Source of the DNA: Tritrichomonas musculus
Lineage: Eukaryota > Parabasalia > Tritrichomonadida > Tritrichomonadidae
Length of the DNA stretch: 64,000 bases
Direction: 5' to 3'
NCBI GenBank assembly: GCA_039105265.1
Contig: JAPFFF010000015.1
Span: 3,515,228 to 3,579,227 of the forward strand
Position numbers and translations under genes: made by a program. The notes beneath the pieces were generated by a model. That model did no database searches. It was not told the origin of the DNA and was given only the letters and a program-made list of their open reading frames with translations. Positions 38,986 to 49,266 of this stretch are shown in pieces (position 1 is the stretch's first letter; every line of letters starts with the position of its first letter).

Positions 38986-40821
38986 ATGACTTATCAAAAC
39001 GCTCAATTTAGAAACTTTGGAAACGATGAAGGTGACATATTAAACTTTTTCAATGAACATTTAAGAAATTTGGTAGCAAAAAATGGAGGTGATAATACTT
39101 TTGCTATGTATTGTGAAGATTTCCATGATCATGATATTCCAATTGAAAAATTTTCCGAAAGAACTCGAATAAAACTAACTCACCCAAATCATACAATATC
39201 TCAAATAGAAAAAAGTTTTATTGAAATGACAGTTGAATTTGAAGTTGGATTATCAGAGCATTTACCGAAATTAAATTATTTTACAGAAAAAGGATCACCT
39301 CCAAATGCCACTTATTCAAATCGAGATAGAGCACAAATAAATCAAATATTTGTTGGTTTTAAAGATGCTGTTGAAATTATTGATGAAGCTAGATTTTATG
39401 TTGATGGGAAATTGGTTCAAAATTATCATCAAACAGAAATGATTCGTGAATCTTATGCATATAATTCAATTCGTTCAAAGGAATCAAAACAAAATTCACC
39501 TCATTCTCATACGTTATGGGAAAATGTTTGTAATTTATCTCCTAATGTTTGTGGATGCTACATTCCAATATCTGATTTATGTTGGGAAAATGACCATACG
39601 ATAAAATGGGTTCCAATTCGATTAGAGTTAATCATTCCATTCACAGATCAGTTAGCTTTACAAGCTTGGAGATTGTATCCAAATCAAATATTAGGTGAAA
39701 TAGAAGAAGAAGTAAGATTTTCTTTGGATGGTTTAGTTTGGTGTCAAGTTCCTCCTCAAAAAGTTGGAGACCGTCAGAAAAAGAAATTGTATTATCAAAT
39801 GATTGAATATCATTCTCCTGAAGTTCCAATAATAAATCGTTTTTTACAAATTGGTCAATTAGGAAAGATTGTTTCATCTTTTGAAGTCAATATTGTTAAA
39901 AATAGCGTTGATGTCTCCAAAGTTTTTGCTGGAACATCATCAACACTTTGGAAATTAAATAATTACAATGAGAGCAGTACGACGGCTGAATCAAATACAA
40001 CAATGAATCAAGTTTTTTGTGGAGTTATGGAAAATCGTTTAATTGTTAATCCAAAATCAATAAAAATCACAGTTGGACGATCAAATTTGTTTGGATTTGG
40101 AATAAAACCATCTGTTGTTGAAGGATTGATGTCAACTTTACAAGAACCATTAATAATTCCATCTCAAGAATTAACAAGAGTAATTTTTGATACAACTGTC
40201 GGAGATGATGAAATAAATTTAATTAAATCTATGCCTTTGAAAAATGCAACAAATTTAACATTTATGTTTCCAAGATATGCAAATGATATTACTGTATATA
40301 GAAATATTATGTATGCAAATGTTCGATTAATAATAGATAAGAAATTGTATCCTCAAGTTGAATTTGCTAATACTTGGAATGGAAGATTTGTTCAATATCA
40401 ATTAATGGCAAATGAATTAGATGGAATTGAAGCAACTCCAGAATATTTAGAATCTATTTGTCAACCTCTGAATAACATAATAATTGAAAACTCTCAAATT
40501 AGAGGAGATATAAATTTCAAAAATAGTTATTATGATGATACAAATTTCGGAATTAATTTCCAATTAGAACGTGGAAATTCGGGTTATGTTTTCGATGGTA
40601 TAGATACTGATAATCATGAAGCTTTAATAAAATTTCATGCTGATTCTATCTTTAATTGGGGTCATCAACAAGAAAATAGTTATCTTTTCCCTACCCATGA
40701 TGTTAATGTAAGAAATTTATGTAAACCAGAAATGTGGATTTGTTCTGATACTTATTGGACTTGGTCAATTCAAGATGGAGTTCAATATCATGATGAAGGA
40801 GTACCAAGTGGCTATAAATAA
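38986..40821 (+). CDS. Major capsid protein, double-jelly-roll type, copy 2
   Basis: 611 residues, started at the ATG at 38986 because MTYQNAQFRNFGNDEGD lines up exactly with the N-terminus of copy 1; the longer frame opens at a non-ATG codon inside copy 1. It shares with copy 1 the blocks LALQAWRLYPNQILGE, TLQEPLIIPSQELT, FVQYQLMANELDG, FGINFQLERGNSGYVFDG and WICSDTYWTWSIQDGVQY. It differs in surface-loop regions (for example about 300-350). Only 31 bp separate the two genes. Either a recent tandem duplication with sub-functionalised capsomers or a shell built of two hexon types is possible. Confidence 0.85.
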   Translation: MTYQNAQFRNFGNDEGDILNFFNEHLRNLVAKNGGDNTFAMYCEDFHDHDIPIEKFSERTRIKLTHPNHTISQIEKSFIEMTVEFEVGLSEHLPKLNYFTEKGSPPNATYSNRDRAQINQIFVGFKDAVEIIDEARFYVDGKLVQNYHQTEMIRESYAYNSIRSKESKQNSPHSHTLWENVCNLSPNVCGCYIPISDLCWENDHTIKWVPIRLELIIPFTDQLALQAWRLYPNQILGEIEEEVRFSLDGLVWCQVPPQKVGDRQKKKLYYQMIEYHSPEVPIINRFLQIGQLGKIVSSFEVNIVKNSVDVSKVFAGTSSTLWKLNNYNESSTTAESNTTMNQVFCGVMENRLIVNPKSIKITVGRSNLFGFGIKPSVVEGLMSTLQEPLIIPSQELTRVIFDTTVGDDEINLIKSMPLKNATNLTFMFPRYANDITVYRNIMYANVRLIIDKKLYPQVEFANTWNGRFVQYQLMANELDGIEATPEYLESICQPLNNIIIENSQIRGDINFKNSYYDDTNFGINFQLERGNSGYVFDGIDTDNHEALIKFHADSIFNWGHQQENSYLFPTHDVNVRNLCKPEMWICSDTYWTWSIQDGVQYHDEGVPSGYK

Positions 40822-40845
40822 AGATTTTTATTTGAATAGAAAAAT

Positions 40846-41331
40846 ATGTCGACATTAATTTCATATAACATTGATCCAAATTTAAATATTCAACCATTAA
40901 AAATTCATAAAACTTATTATCCTGTACAAGGTTGGAAATTAACAACAAAGGAACAAAAAGAACAAAATTTATCAGAATGTTTAACGGTTGATCACTTTTA
41001 TTTTGAAAATGATAGATTTGCTTTTAAATATCCATCAGAGTTTCATACTCCAACTCAAGGTCAAGATCGATATATTATATTTCAATATTGTTATTGTGTT
41101 GTTAATAAGCATACTGCATCAAATTATACTGTTCATGCAAGTTTTGTTCCTCGAAATAATTATTGTGATAGTTTAGTTTATGTTGCAAATTTACAAGTTC
41201 CTGATGATAATAGAAAATATTTAATTGATTCGAATGTCAAACAAGGTTTTATGGTTTGGTTTAAAGATACAGAAACAAGAAAAATAATAGTTCCTGATTA
41301 TTTCATTTTGTTCTTGAAATTAGAATATTGA
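40846..41331 (+). CDS. Putative minor capsid (penton-like) protein
   Basis: 161 residues from the ATG at 40846, 24 bp after the second capsid gene. It is beta-rich and aromatic with no long helices, ending in a strand-like WFKDTETRKIIVPDYFILFL. Polintons encode a small single-jelly-roll penton protein next to the capsid gene. Size, composition and position match, but I see no diagnostic motif, so the call leans on context. The next gene's open frame begins within its end, though its likely ATG is 36 bp further on. Confidence 0.55.
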   Translation: MSTLISYNIDPNLNIQPLKIHKTYYPVQGWKLTTKEQKEQNLSECLTVDHFYFENDRFAFKYPSEFHTPTQGQDRYIIFQYCYCVVNKHTASNYTVHASFVPRNNYCDSLVYVANLQVPDDNRKYLIDSNVKQGFMVWFKDTETRKIIVPDYFILFLKLEY

Positions 41332-41366
41332 ATCAATTTTATTTTTGGTGCGAAAATAAAAATTTA

Positions 41367-43424
41367 ATGACAGGTGTTTGGACCGATACAGATTTCAAAT
41401 TAATGACTGCAAGTGGTGTGACTGATTCGAGTTTATTTGTGTTGAAAGAAAATGGTGAGGCGTCAAATTTAACAATAAAATACCCAAAAGATGAGGAAGA
41501 GAAAAAGAAAGGAGAAAGAACAGCAACAATCACGACAGATGAAATTGTTGATTATGTACTCGATAATCAAGATAACTCAAAAACTAAATTTGTTTTGAAA
41601 GATGGTGGTACAGTTCAAAATTTAAAAATCAAATTTAATGTAATAGAGGGATTAACTGGATATAATAGTGAACTCACTTCTGATAAATTAGGGAGAGATC
41701 TTACTTCAGTTGTGAATAAAACGGAAAATTTAAGTACAGCATTGAAAGGAGCAACTGGAAATTTTATGTTAAATTCTTCGGACAATAAAATTCAAATATC
41801 AACAAATGCCCTTGTGAAATTTTTCAATCTCTGGAAAAAAATAAATTTATCTTACCCATCAGATGATGATCCAGATGATATTCAAGATTTAGGAAATCAT
41901 GTAACTTTTTCAGAACCACTATATCTTTCCGAAGTTTTACGATTTCCAGTAATAATGCCGAATCCAAAAAAACCGATCGATGAAAAAAATTATATATTGG
42001 ATCTTCAATTTCTCGCAAAAGCAATCTTTTGGAAGATGAAAAGTGAAATTCATCAAAATCAATATGCAATGGCAAAAATAGGAGCTCCAAAGACTTTTCG
42101 AGCTGCACCTCAATTATTAACAGAAGATCCACAAACAATCACAATTGAGTCCTATGAGAAGATGCTACAAAAAAATGAAGATGATTGGAAATTGTATATT
42201 GATTATATATTTTCTCAGTTGAATCAAAGTTTTGAAGATCAACTCGAATACTTAATTGATAACAAAGAATTTGGTAAATTTTGGAGAAATTCAATATTTG
42301 TCGAAAATAATTTAAATAATATTCCATTACAACCATTACGACCTCAAACATTAGCAGGGTATGGGTTTATAACTTTTGATATGAGTAATCTTGAAGCTGC
42401 TGATGGTGTTATGTTAACTTCTTTTATATCAGTCGAATACAATAATTCATCATTAATAATTACCATTTATGATTATGAGAGTTCACATTTTATTTTCCAT
42501 ATCTTTGATCGAAAACGTTCAAAAATAAATTATCAAATTAAATTCATTGATTATGTTATCGAATGTAAAATAACAAATAATGAATTAACTGTTAAATCAA
42601 ATCAAAATAATATAGAAAGTTCATCATTTGTAATTGAAAATCATAACCTAAAAATAACCTTAAATGGTATATTTGAATTAAAATTAGAAGAAACAGAAGC
42701 CGATAAAAAATATTGTGAAGAACACCAATATGAAACAAATTCTGGTGAGGAAAGAAATTTAGAAAATCGAATTGTTGGTTATTACCTTGCTCCTTTGAAT
42801 GAGAATTTCAAAAATTATTTAACCACTCTTGGGTCATCATCAGGTTCTATAGATTTTGATACATTAACTAGAATAACAAATTTAGAAAATACAATGAAAA
42901 ATTATACTGAAAGGGTATCAACCTTAGAATCAAATGTTGATCAAATTGGAAATGTATTTTCTGCTGATACTACTGAGAGTCAAGAATATCGAAATAAAGA
43001 AGGTTTTGTCATAAATAATAAAGCTCAAACATTGGCATTAAATGAGGAAAAACCAGTTGTATTAACATTTGAAGAAAAATTAAAGAAATGGCAAGACGAA
43101 GAACTAGATCAATTAAAATGGTTAAATCAAGGAATCAAAGAGATTTGGTCATTTTGTGCTGGTATTTCAGAAGATTTATCTCGATTAGAAGAGAATCAAT
43201 GTCAATGTGGAGGTAATAATAATAATGAGAATGAGAATGTTGATGAAATATTAACTGCTTTGGAACGTAAATGTCAAAATATTGAAACTGATCTAACTTT
43301 TGAAAATTTGACAACCGAGAATCGAATTATGATCTTAGAAGATAAAACTAAAAATATTGAATGTGATAAATTTTATGATAGTAGAATTCAGTTATTAGAA
43401 GAAAAATGTTCCACAATTGAGTAA
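41367..43424 (+). CDS. Fibre-like structural protein 1
   Basis: 685 residues from the ATG at 41367; an upstream TTG in frame is inside the previous gene and was not used. It has beta-rich N-terminal and central regions, with coiled-coil stretches (TRITNLENTMKNYTERVSTL near 520, and a C-terminal one ending in LLEEKCSTIE) typical of trimeric fibres. A CQCGG motif near 628 may bind metal or form disulphides. It lies between the putative penton gene and the larger fibre-like gene, same direction, 28 bp apart. The likely role is a capsid spike or its base. It has no named family. Confidence 0.6.
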   Translation: MTGVWTDTDFKLMTASGVTDSSLFVLKENGEASNLTIKYPKDEEEKKKGERTATITTDEIVDYVLDNQDNSKTKFVLKDGGTVQNLKIKFNVIEGLTGYNSELTSDKLGRDLTSVVNKTENLSTALKGATGNFMLNSSDNKIQISTNALVKFFNLWKKINLSYPSDDDPDDIQDLGNHVTFSEPLYLSEVLRFPVIMPNPKKPIDEKNYILDLQFLAKAIFWKMKSEIHQNQYAMAKIGAPKTFRAAPQLLTEDPQTITIESYEKMLQKNEDDWKLYIDYIFSQLNQSFEDQLEYLIDNKEFGKFWRNSIFVENNLNNIPLQPLRPQTLAGYGFITFDMSNLEAADGVMLTSFISVEYNNSSLIITIYDYESSHFIFHIFDRKRSKINYQIKFIDYVIECKITNNELTVKSNQNNIESSSFVIENHNLKITLNGIFELKLEETEADKKYCEEHQYETNSGEERNLENRIVGYYLAPLNENFKNYLTTLGSSSGSIDFDTLTRITNLENTMKNYTERVSTLESNVDQIGNVFSADTTESQEYRNKEGFVINNKAQTLALNEEKPVVLTFEEKLKKWQDEELDQLKWLNQGIKEIWSFCAGISEDLSRLEENQCQCGGNNNNENENVDEILTALERKCQNIETDLTFENLTTENRIMILEDKTKNIECDKFYDSRIQLLEEKCSTIE

Positions 43425-43452
43425 ATCTTATTTTTGTTGCAAATGTAAAAAA

Positions 43453-46400
43453 ATGCTGACTAAATTTAAAGGCGATATTCAATTTAAAGTAGATGGTAAA
43501 ACATATTTAGGTTCTCAATTGTTAACATCAAAATCGAATGAGTTTGAAACTGTTGAAGGTTTTTCTGATTATCATGTTACTAGAGATGCATTAACGGTTG
43601 AAGATGAAAAATTAAATATACAAATGAATGATGATGATATAACAAAACTATTACAAATCGATGATAAGACAGAAGTATTTAAAATCAATTTGAGAAAGAA
43701 TGTTTTCTTAGATAGTGAAGGAAAATATATTTATCAATTATCAATTTATGTTTTGAATAAAAATTTCGTATGTCCATGTGTAACAGCTGCTGAAGATAAA
43801 AAAGTGACAATTACTGAAGAAACATCAACAACTCCATACATAAAAGTTGATAAGAATTTAAGTCTTGATTTGAAATCTTTGTACATTAATGGTGAAATTA
43901 GTATTATTTATCAATTACCTTTAAATCATTTGAAATCAACATTACCTTCCATCAAATGTGATATCATAGATTCTAGAAATAGTTTGAAATTACATGAATC
44001 TGATAACTTATATTTATACAAACCAAGTATAATCACTGAAGAACAAATTTTTGATAGAAATTCAGTAACCGATGAAAAATCAAATTTCAAAGATTGTTAT
44101 AAAATGGTTTTCAAAATTCCAACTGATTATCAAATTCCAACTGGTTTAAAATTTGAATTCAAAGATTATTGTTTTGGAAATCAATGGAGTTTAACCTATG
44201 ATGGTGAAAAATGGAGTGGTTTGAATGTTCAAGGTCATATCACAGGAAAAATTATTAATAAACGTAATTTACAAGTTCCAGGGAAAGGTGAAACAAAATA
44301 TCAAGAAAGAGATGGAGCAGAAATAATGATGAGAAGATCAAAATGGAATACTTATGCAGTTCATAAAAGATGGGATTATACTTGGGGTGAATCTGAAAAT
44401 CCAATTGAAAAACTTTTTCAAGATTCTGATGTTCAAACAAAAATATTATTAAAAGATGGTACTGAAATTGATGGAGGTGAAAAAGGTTTGACCTTTGTGA
44501 GAGAATATCTTCCAGTTGGATGGACAGAAGGAAATCTAAGATATGATTGTTGTGTAATTCGAGCTTATATTAATAAATATACCGAAGTAAAAGACAATTT
44601 ACAATTTGATAATTGGGATCGAGTATATTTAGATTTGAAACTCTCATTTACCAAAGAATGGAATAGATTAAGTTTTTACCCATCAAATTTGTATACTGGA
44701 CATGGTGATTATGATAAAAATTATTTTAGTCTCAGAGGTGATTTGGATACAATTGAGAAATTAAATTGTCATGAATTTGGTCAATTTGGAGTTAACAATC
44801 AAGATATTGCAATTTATTTATTTAAAGATTTAGTAGATCCAATTGAAGAAATTAATTGGGATAAAAATACTAATCCATTTGAATATATAATTAATCAACA
44901 ATATTATGAAGTGAGTCCAAATCCAAATGCAGCAACTACTTTATATACTGATTACAACATAACTTCATCAAAAATTATTACAGCAGACAATATTACAACA
45001 ATGAGATCAGATTTGAATTTAGTTTCGAACACAGTTGATGTTGTTTCTGTTGATGTTGATAATTTAGATAAATCAGTTGAAGGTTTGAAATCAAGAATGG
45101 CATTAACTGAACAAATTACTGAAAAATTAGAAGCTGATATTGACAAAATTAGATTAAAACAAAAAATTCAAATGGTTGCAGGAATGTTAGCTTTTAGTGC
45201 AAATGGTCTAATATTTGGTGCAGAAAAAATTACTAGTTGTGTATCTGGTTTATGGAAACAATTTGTTCAATCTCGTCAAGAAATGGAATTACCTGATTTA
45301 TCAAGAAGTATTGGAGTATCATTAAATAGTGTTCGAAATTGGTGTGAATCAGGTCCAACAGAAATTCCAGTATTTGATGAAAAAGAAGAAGAAATGATTA
45401 TGACTGTTGGGGGTGCAAAATTATTAACTTATTCATTTAGAGATTCAATGAAGAAACCATTATTGAAAATTGTAGATAAAATTGAAGAAATTGAAAGTGA
45501 TTATATTTCCAGAAGTGAACTAACAAGAATGGATACAATTGATATTGTTACTTATTATCAAGATGAACAAGCTGCAGTTTTATTTCAAGCAGAAGATGAA
45601 TTAAAAAATGGTATTTGTGTATTTAAATTATTCACATCTGAAGGTCAAAAACGATTATATATCAAAATTGAACAAGGTACAATAACTGATTATAAAGGAG
45701 TTGATACAACAACAACAATAGATAGCATCACAATTGAAGGTCTTCCAAAATCGGAAGAATATCGTACAAAATATTTATCCAATATTAGTAAAATTGATAA
45801 AAATATAATTATAACAGGAGAAAATACTAACTATAAGATTGCTGGATGTATCATTGAAAACAATACATTTATGAGACTTTTAGTTGAGAAAACTCCAGCT
45901 GATATTGCTTATTTATCTGATATTGAAGCTTTAGATGAAAAAATAAATGCATTAGCAGTAAATAGTCATCAAAATGATGTTGCAATGTTTAGTCTTGAAT
46001 ATCCAACAACTGACGAAGTAAATACTGCTTTAGAAACTATTCAACAAGAATTAGCTAAGAAACCAAATATTGAAGAATTATATACGAAAGAAGAAGCAGA
46101 TGCAAAATATCGAAGCAAAAATGATTTGATATATAAAGATGCAGTCGATGTGCCTTTTGAAAACGTACAAGATAGTTCAGGATCGTGGGAAGTCAAAATA
46201 AAATTGACTAGTGGAATTCACCTTGTTGGAACAATATCAAATAACGATGGCTTTGTAAAAGAGTTTGATTATTTGTTTGACTATGATGGTGTTATTACTG
46301 AAGATGGAGTTAATGTCGATGTTGAAATTGATGGAACAACCTATAACTTGACCTATTATAAAAGCGATAGATTTGGTCAATGCTTTTACATCGATAATGG

Positions 46401-47520
46401 GGAAGACTCTTTTGATACCAAATTAATATTAGCGGAAAAAATATTGAAGCAAGATAAAATAGCATTAAAAAGTGAAATTCCTGAACCTGTTGATTTGGCC
46501 AATTATGCATTGAAAAGTGAGATTCCTGAACCTATGGATTTGTCAAATTATGCATTGAAAAGTGAAATTCCTGAACCTGTTGATTTGACCAATTATGTCT
46601 CCAAAGAGGGTGATTCAACGATAAATGGGAAAATAACAATATTAGATACAAATAATACAGAATCAGATTTAAAAATCTCGTTAATAGCAGGCATAGGTAC
46701 AAATGAAAATGAAGCTGCTACTTTCGGTTTTATGACTGGTTTAGGTGTTTTAGGTGTTACAGGTTGTGCAAATATTATTGGTTGGGACGCAAATCATACC
46801 ATTTTTCATAATAACGTTTTTATAACATATGGTGATTTAGAAATAGATGGTGTAGATGCAGATTGTTTAAAGGTATATCAAGGAAATCCAAATTTATATG
46901 AATCAAATATAGTTCTTGGTTTGGATTCAACAAAATGTTCTAAAATAATATATTATAATCAATACAATACTGCCCGCTGGAAAGTAATTTTGAATGATTC
47001 AATAGCATTTTCTTATGAAGTTTCTCCATCAGGAAGACTATTCGAGATTTTTGGAAATTTAGATGTCAAAGGAACTGTCAACAGTAGGGGTTCAAATACA
47101 ATCACACATTATGCTCCAATTGAAGATATTATTGATGATTTTGAAATAGGAAAACCAGTATTTATTACAGGAAAAGTTTATAAGAATGTTGATAATCAAT
47201 GGATTGAATCAACCGAAAAAGATTCAATAGATTGTATTTGTTCAGTGAAAACTACAGGTACTTGGAAAGAATTTATTGGAATTTGTGTTCGAATTGACGA
47301 AGAAAATAATTCAATTACTTTTGCAAGTCATGGTGATTATTTGGTCAAAGTTGATGATTCATCAAGGTTTGAAATTGGTGATGAAATTTATATTGATGAA
47401 GATAATCAAATCAAAGTTCTTGATGAAAATACTCCAATAACATCAAAAATAAGACGTTTAACAATTGGAATCATAACTGCAAAAATAAATGATAATATTG
47501 TTTGTGTATTCAAAGAGTAA
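43453..47520 (+). CDS. Large fibre-like protein with phage-tail-fibre-type repeats
   Basis: 1,355 residues from the ATG at 43453; the frame opens 36 bp earlier at TTG. The N-terminal half is beta-rich with MLTKFKGDIQFKVDGK at the start. Near 545-595 comes a coiled coil and a hydrophobic segment (QMVAGMLAFSANGLIFG). Residues about 1,010-1,048 hold three tandem copies of NYALKSEIPEPVDL (69-72 bp in DNA, 46468-46590), a motif style known from bacteriophage tail-fibre shafts. The C-terminal 300 residues look like a fibre tip domain, with FASHGDYLVKVDDSSRFEIG near the end. A receptor-contacting virion spike is the natural reading. The motif resemblance is seen; the role is inferred. Confidence 0.7.
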   Translation: MLTKFKGDIQFKVDGKTYLGSQLLTSKSNEFETVEGFSDYHVTRDALTVEDEKLNIQMNDDDITKLLQIDDKTEVFKINLRKNVFLDSEGKYIYQLSIYVLNKNFVCPCVTAAEDKKVTITEETSTTPYIKVDKNLSLDLKSLYINGEISIIYQLPLNHLKSTLPSIKCDIIDSRNSLKLHESDNLYLYKPSIITEEQIFDRNSVTDEKSNFKDCYKMVFKIPTDYQIPTGLKFEFKDYCFGNQWSLTYDGEKWSGLNVQGHITGKIINKRNLQVPGKGETKYQERDGAEIMMRRSKWNTYAVHKRWDYTWGESENPIEKLFQDSDVQTKILLKDGTEIDGGEKGLTFVREYLPVGWTEGNLRYDCCVIRAYINKYTEVKDNLQFDNWDRVYLDLKLSFTKEWNRLSFYPSNLYTGHGDYDKNYFSLRGDLDTIEKLNCHEFGQFGVNNQDIAIYLFKDLVDPIEEINWDKNTNPFEYIINQQYYEVSPNPNAATTLYTDYNITSSKIITADNITTMRSDLNLVSNTVDVVSVDVDNLDKSVEGLKSRMALTEQITEKLEADIDKIRLKQKIQMVAGMLAFSANGLIFGAEKITSCVSGLWKQFVQSRQEMELPDLSRSIGVSLNSVRNWCESGPTEIPVFDEKEEEMIMTVGGAKLLTYSFRDSMKKPLLKIVDKIEEIESDYISRSELTRMDTIDIVTYYQDEQAAVLFQAEDELKNGICVFKLFTSEGQKRLYIKIEQGTITDYKGVDTTTTIDSITIEGLPKSEEYRTKYLSNISKIDKNIIITGENTNYKIAGCIIENNTFMRLLVEKTPADIAYLSDIEALDEKINALAVNSHQNDVAMFSLEYPTTDEVNTALETIQQELAKKPNIEELYTKEEADAKYRSKNDLIYKDAVDVPFENVQDSSGSWEVKIKLTSGIHLVGTISNNDGFVKEFDYLFDYDGVITEDGVNVDVEIDGTTYNLTYYKSDRFGQCFYIDNGEDSFDTKLILAEKILKQDKIALKSEIPEPVDLANYALKSEIPEPMDLSNYALKSEIPEPVDLTNYVSKEGDSTINGKITILDTNNTESDLKISLIAGIGTNENEAATFGFMTGLGVLGVTGCANIIGWDANHTIFHNNVFITYGDLEIDGVDADCLKVYQGNPNLYESNIVLGLDSTKCSKIIYYNQYNTARWKVILNDSIAFSYEVSPSGRLFEIFGNLDVKGTVNSRGSNTITHYAPIEDIIDDFEIGKPVFITGKVYKNVDNQWIESTEKDSIDCICSVKTTGTWKEFIGICVRIDEENNSITFASHGDYLVKVDDSSRFEIGDEIYIDEDNQIKVLDENTPITSKIRRLTIGIITAKINDNIVCVFKE

Positions 47521-47530
47521 AAGTTCTCTC

Positions 47531-48064
47531 TTATACAACAACATATTTCAAACAAAGATGATAAACATTAACTAAATCATTAAATTCTTTGTTATAAACT
47601 TGTTTGAAATCTGTTACCATTTCACCATCTTCATTAATTATTTTTATTGCTTCAATTTTTCGAATAGGTGATGCTTTAGATGCACAACATTTAATATCTT
47701 CATCAATATAAATTTCTACAGATGAACAATTTTTACCTAATATAGTTTTGATTATTTCTTGTAAACTTGTAATTGGTATAATAATACAATTTTTAGATAT
47801 TAAATTCGAAATTAAAGCTTTATCTTGATCTAATAAAATTTTTGCATATGTTTCTAAAATTAAATATTTAACATCTTTTTCAATTTCATTATTTTTGATA
47901 TCAGGTAATTCAATTTCACGAGTTATAACAATATCTTCTTTCCCATCATCTCTTTTATTAATTATTATATTATTTGTTAAGTTGTTTGTACTTTGACTAG
48001 CTGCTGAAGGCTCTAACGAAATATTAGCATTTACTCCTGCATTCGCTGCTCTTTTCTTAATCAT
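47531..48064 (-). CDS. 177-residue protein, unknown
   Basis: Minus-strand frame from an ATG at 48062-48064, tail-to-tail with the fibre gene (10 bp between stops). The N-terminus is Ala/Asn/Ser-rich and disordered; the rest is a compact alpha/beta domain with three cysteines (one a CC pair at KCCASK). No signal peptide, protease triad or known domain is recognised. Upstream sequence lacks the Myb-type motif. It belongs to the central minus-strand block with the core-type proteins. Confidence 0.65.
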   Translation of the reverse strand: MIKKRAANAGVNANISLEPSAASQSTNNLTNNIIINKRDDGKEDIVITREIELPDIKNNEIEKDVKYLILETYAKILLDQDKALISNLISKNCIIIPITSLQEIIKTILGKNCSSVEIYIDEDIKCCASKASPIRKIEAIKIINEDGEMVTDFKQVYNKEFNDLVNVYHLCLKYVVV

Positions 48065-48084
48065 TTTTGAGTTTCTGAAAAAAT

Positions 48085-48351
48085 TTATGAAATTTGAAAA
48101 TACTTTTTGATGACTAATGTGCGATCTAATGTTTGTTTCATCCTAAATATAATATCTTCAAGTTCATTAAAATCTGTTTCTATTTCTTTTTCTATAACAC
48201 TTATATTCTTTGAAATATTCATACATTCACAAGATTCAGTAAAACTATCTGTTTTCATAAATGTATCAAATAATTCACTTTTGATTTCACTAAATAAATG
48301 TCTTAATTCTTGTCTATCGTCCTTTAAAGCTTTTGGTAATGATAAAGTCAT
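48085..48351 (-). CDS. Short helical protein, unknown
   Basis: 88 residues, starting at the ATG at 48349-48351 (MTLSLPKALKDD). An earlier in-frame ATG at 48381 would add a hydrophobic decapeptide that overlaps the divergent small gene, and is less likely. The protein is helical and charged, with a lone CECMN motif. It sits 20 bp from the next gene. No family is recognised. Confidence 0.6.
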   Translation of the reverse strand: MTLSLPKALKDDRQELRHLFSEIKSELFDTFMKTDSFTESCECMNISKNISVIEKEIETDFNELEDIIFRMKQTLDRTLVIKKYFQIS

Positions 48352-48374
48352 TTTTTTAAAAATAAATAAAAAGA

Positions 48375-48485
48375 ATGGCATTTGGAAGTTTTAATAAAAA
48401 AATTAGTGCTAAACCAGCAGTCTTATTAAATCCAAGAAAAGATCCAAATATTATTAATAAGCCAATATTTCAACCTTTATCTTGA
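48375..48485 (+). CDS. 36-residue basic peptide gene
   Basis: A tiny frame ATG...TGA encoding MAFGSFNKKISAKPAVLLNP and a further 16 residues. It fills the gap between two minus-strand genes and overlaps one by 16 bp. The MAFG start is shared with the 88-residue protein at 36821-37087 (MAFGTWIKR). It may be a minor virion or core peptide, but could be chance. Confidence 0.35.
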   Translation: MAFGSFNKKISAKPAVLLNPRKDPNIINKPIFQPLS

Positions 48486-48706
48486 TTTCTAAAATCATGA
48501 AATCGAATTGGTCCTATTGGATGAAGTGTTTTTTTGGGATATATTTTTTGTATTTCTTTTCGAAGATTTCTATTTTCATTCTTTGGAAAATACATCAATG
48601 CCAATGAACCTTTTTCATCAAGAAGAAACGGTTTTCTAGAACCATCATCGTCAATAACCCAAATTATTTTCCACTTTGACTTGTGTACATATCGTTGACC
48701 TTTCAT
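48470..48706 (-). CDS. Small basic protein, unknown
   Basis: 78 residues from an ATG at 48704-48706. It is basic and beta-rich at the start (QRYVHKSKWKIIWVIDDDG), ending with a proline/arginine segment. It is flanked on the right by the open stretch at 48707-49266. No motif is recognised. A core or assembly role is possible from its location among lysine-rich proteins. Confidence 0.55.
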   Translation of the reverse strand: MKGQRYVHKSKWKIIWVIDDDGSRKPFLLDEKGSLALMYFPKNENRNLRKEIQKIYPKKTLHPIGPIRFHDFRNQDKG

Positions 48707-49266
48707 TTATTTTTTTGGTCGACCAGATTGCCCTTTAACCGTTTTATCTAAATCTTTTAATTGTTTGATAGTTGCACCTTCAGGAATTGGAATTCCTTTC
48801 CTTTCTAATTTCTTGACCATCTCATTATATATCTCATCTTTGGACCTCCATTTTCCTTTTTGTTTTGGTTTTTGTTTTTGTTTTGGTGGATCAGTTGAAT
48901 TGGTTATTCTCAGATCATCTTCAATTGGAACATAATTATAATCAATTTCGACTATTGGTTCTTGTTTTGGTAATTCAGATGGTGGATTATCAAAATAATT
49001 ATCTTCAAAATCAGATTGTGGATTATCGAAATAATTATCATAAAATTCAGGATTATCATCATATTGAGTTCTTAACGGTGACTCTTTTTGAACCGTTTTT
49101 GTTGGTTTTATTGAATCTTGAATAATATTTTGTTTGAATTTCTCACTATTTGGAAGAGTTGTAATAACTTGTTTTTGTTTTTGTTTTGGTTCTGGTTTTT
49201 GTATTGGAAGATTTACATGAACTACGTTAGGTAAATTTATTTTTTTCGGTTCATATTTCTTTGTGA
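48707..49266 (-). other. Lys/Pro/Gln-rich open stretch with no start of its own
   Basis: On the minus strand this stretch stays open for its full length and reads as low-complexity protein (repeated PKQKQKPK-type tracts, two FDNPQSDFEDNY-like units, then an ordered end with EIYNEMVKKLERKG and GQSGRPKK). No plausible ATG lies near its upstream end. It may be a remnant or a gene whose start I cannot place. It is the one doubtful spot in an otherwise open element. Confidence 0.4.

Noticed and set aside
47531-48064. Adenain-type protease candidate
   Set aside because: No His-Asp/Glu-Gln-Cys arrangement is visible in the 177-residue protein.
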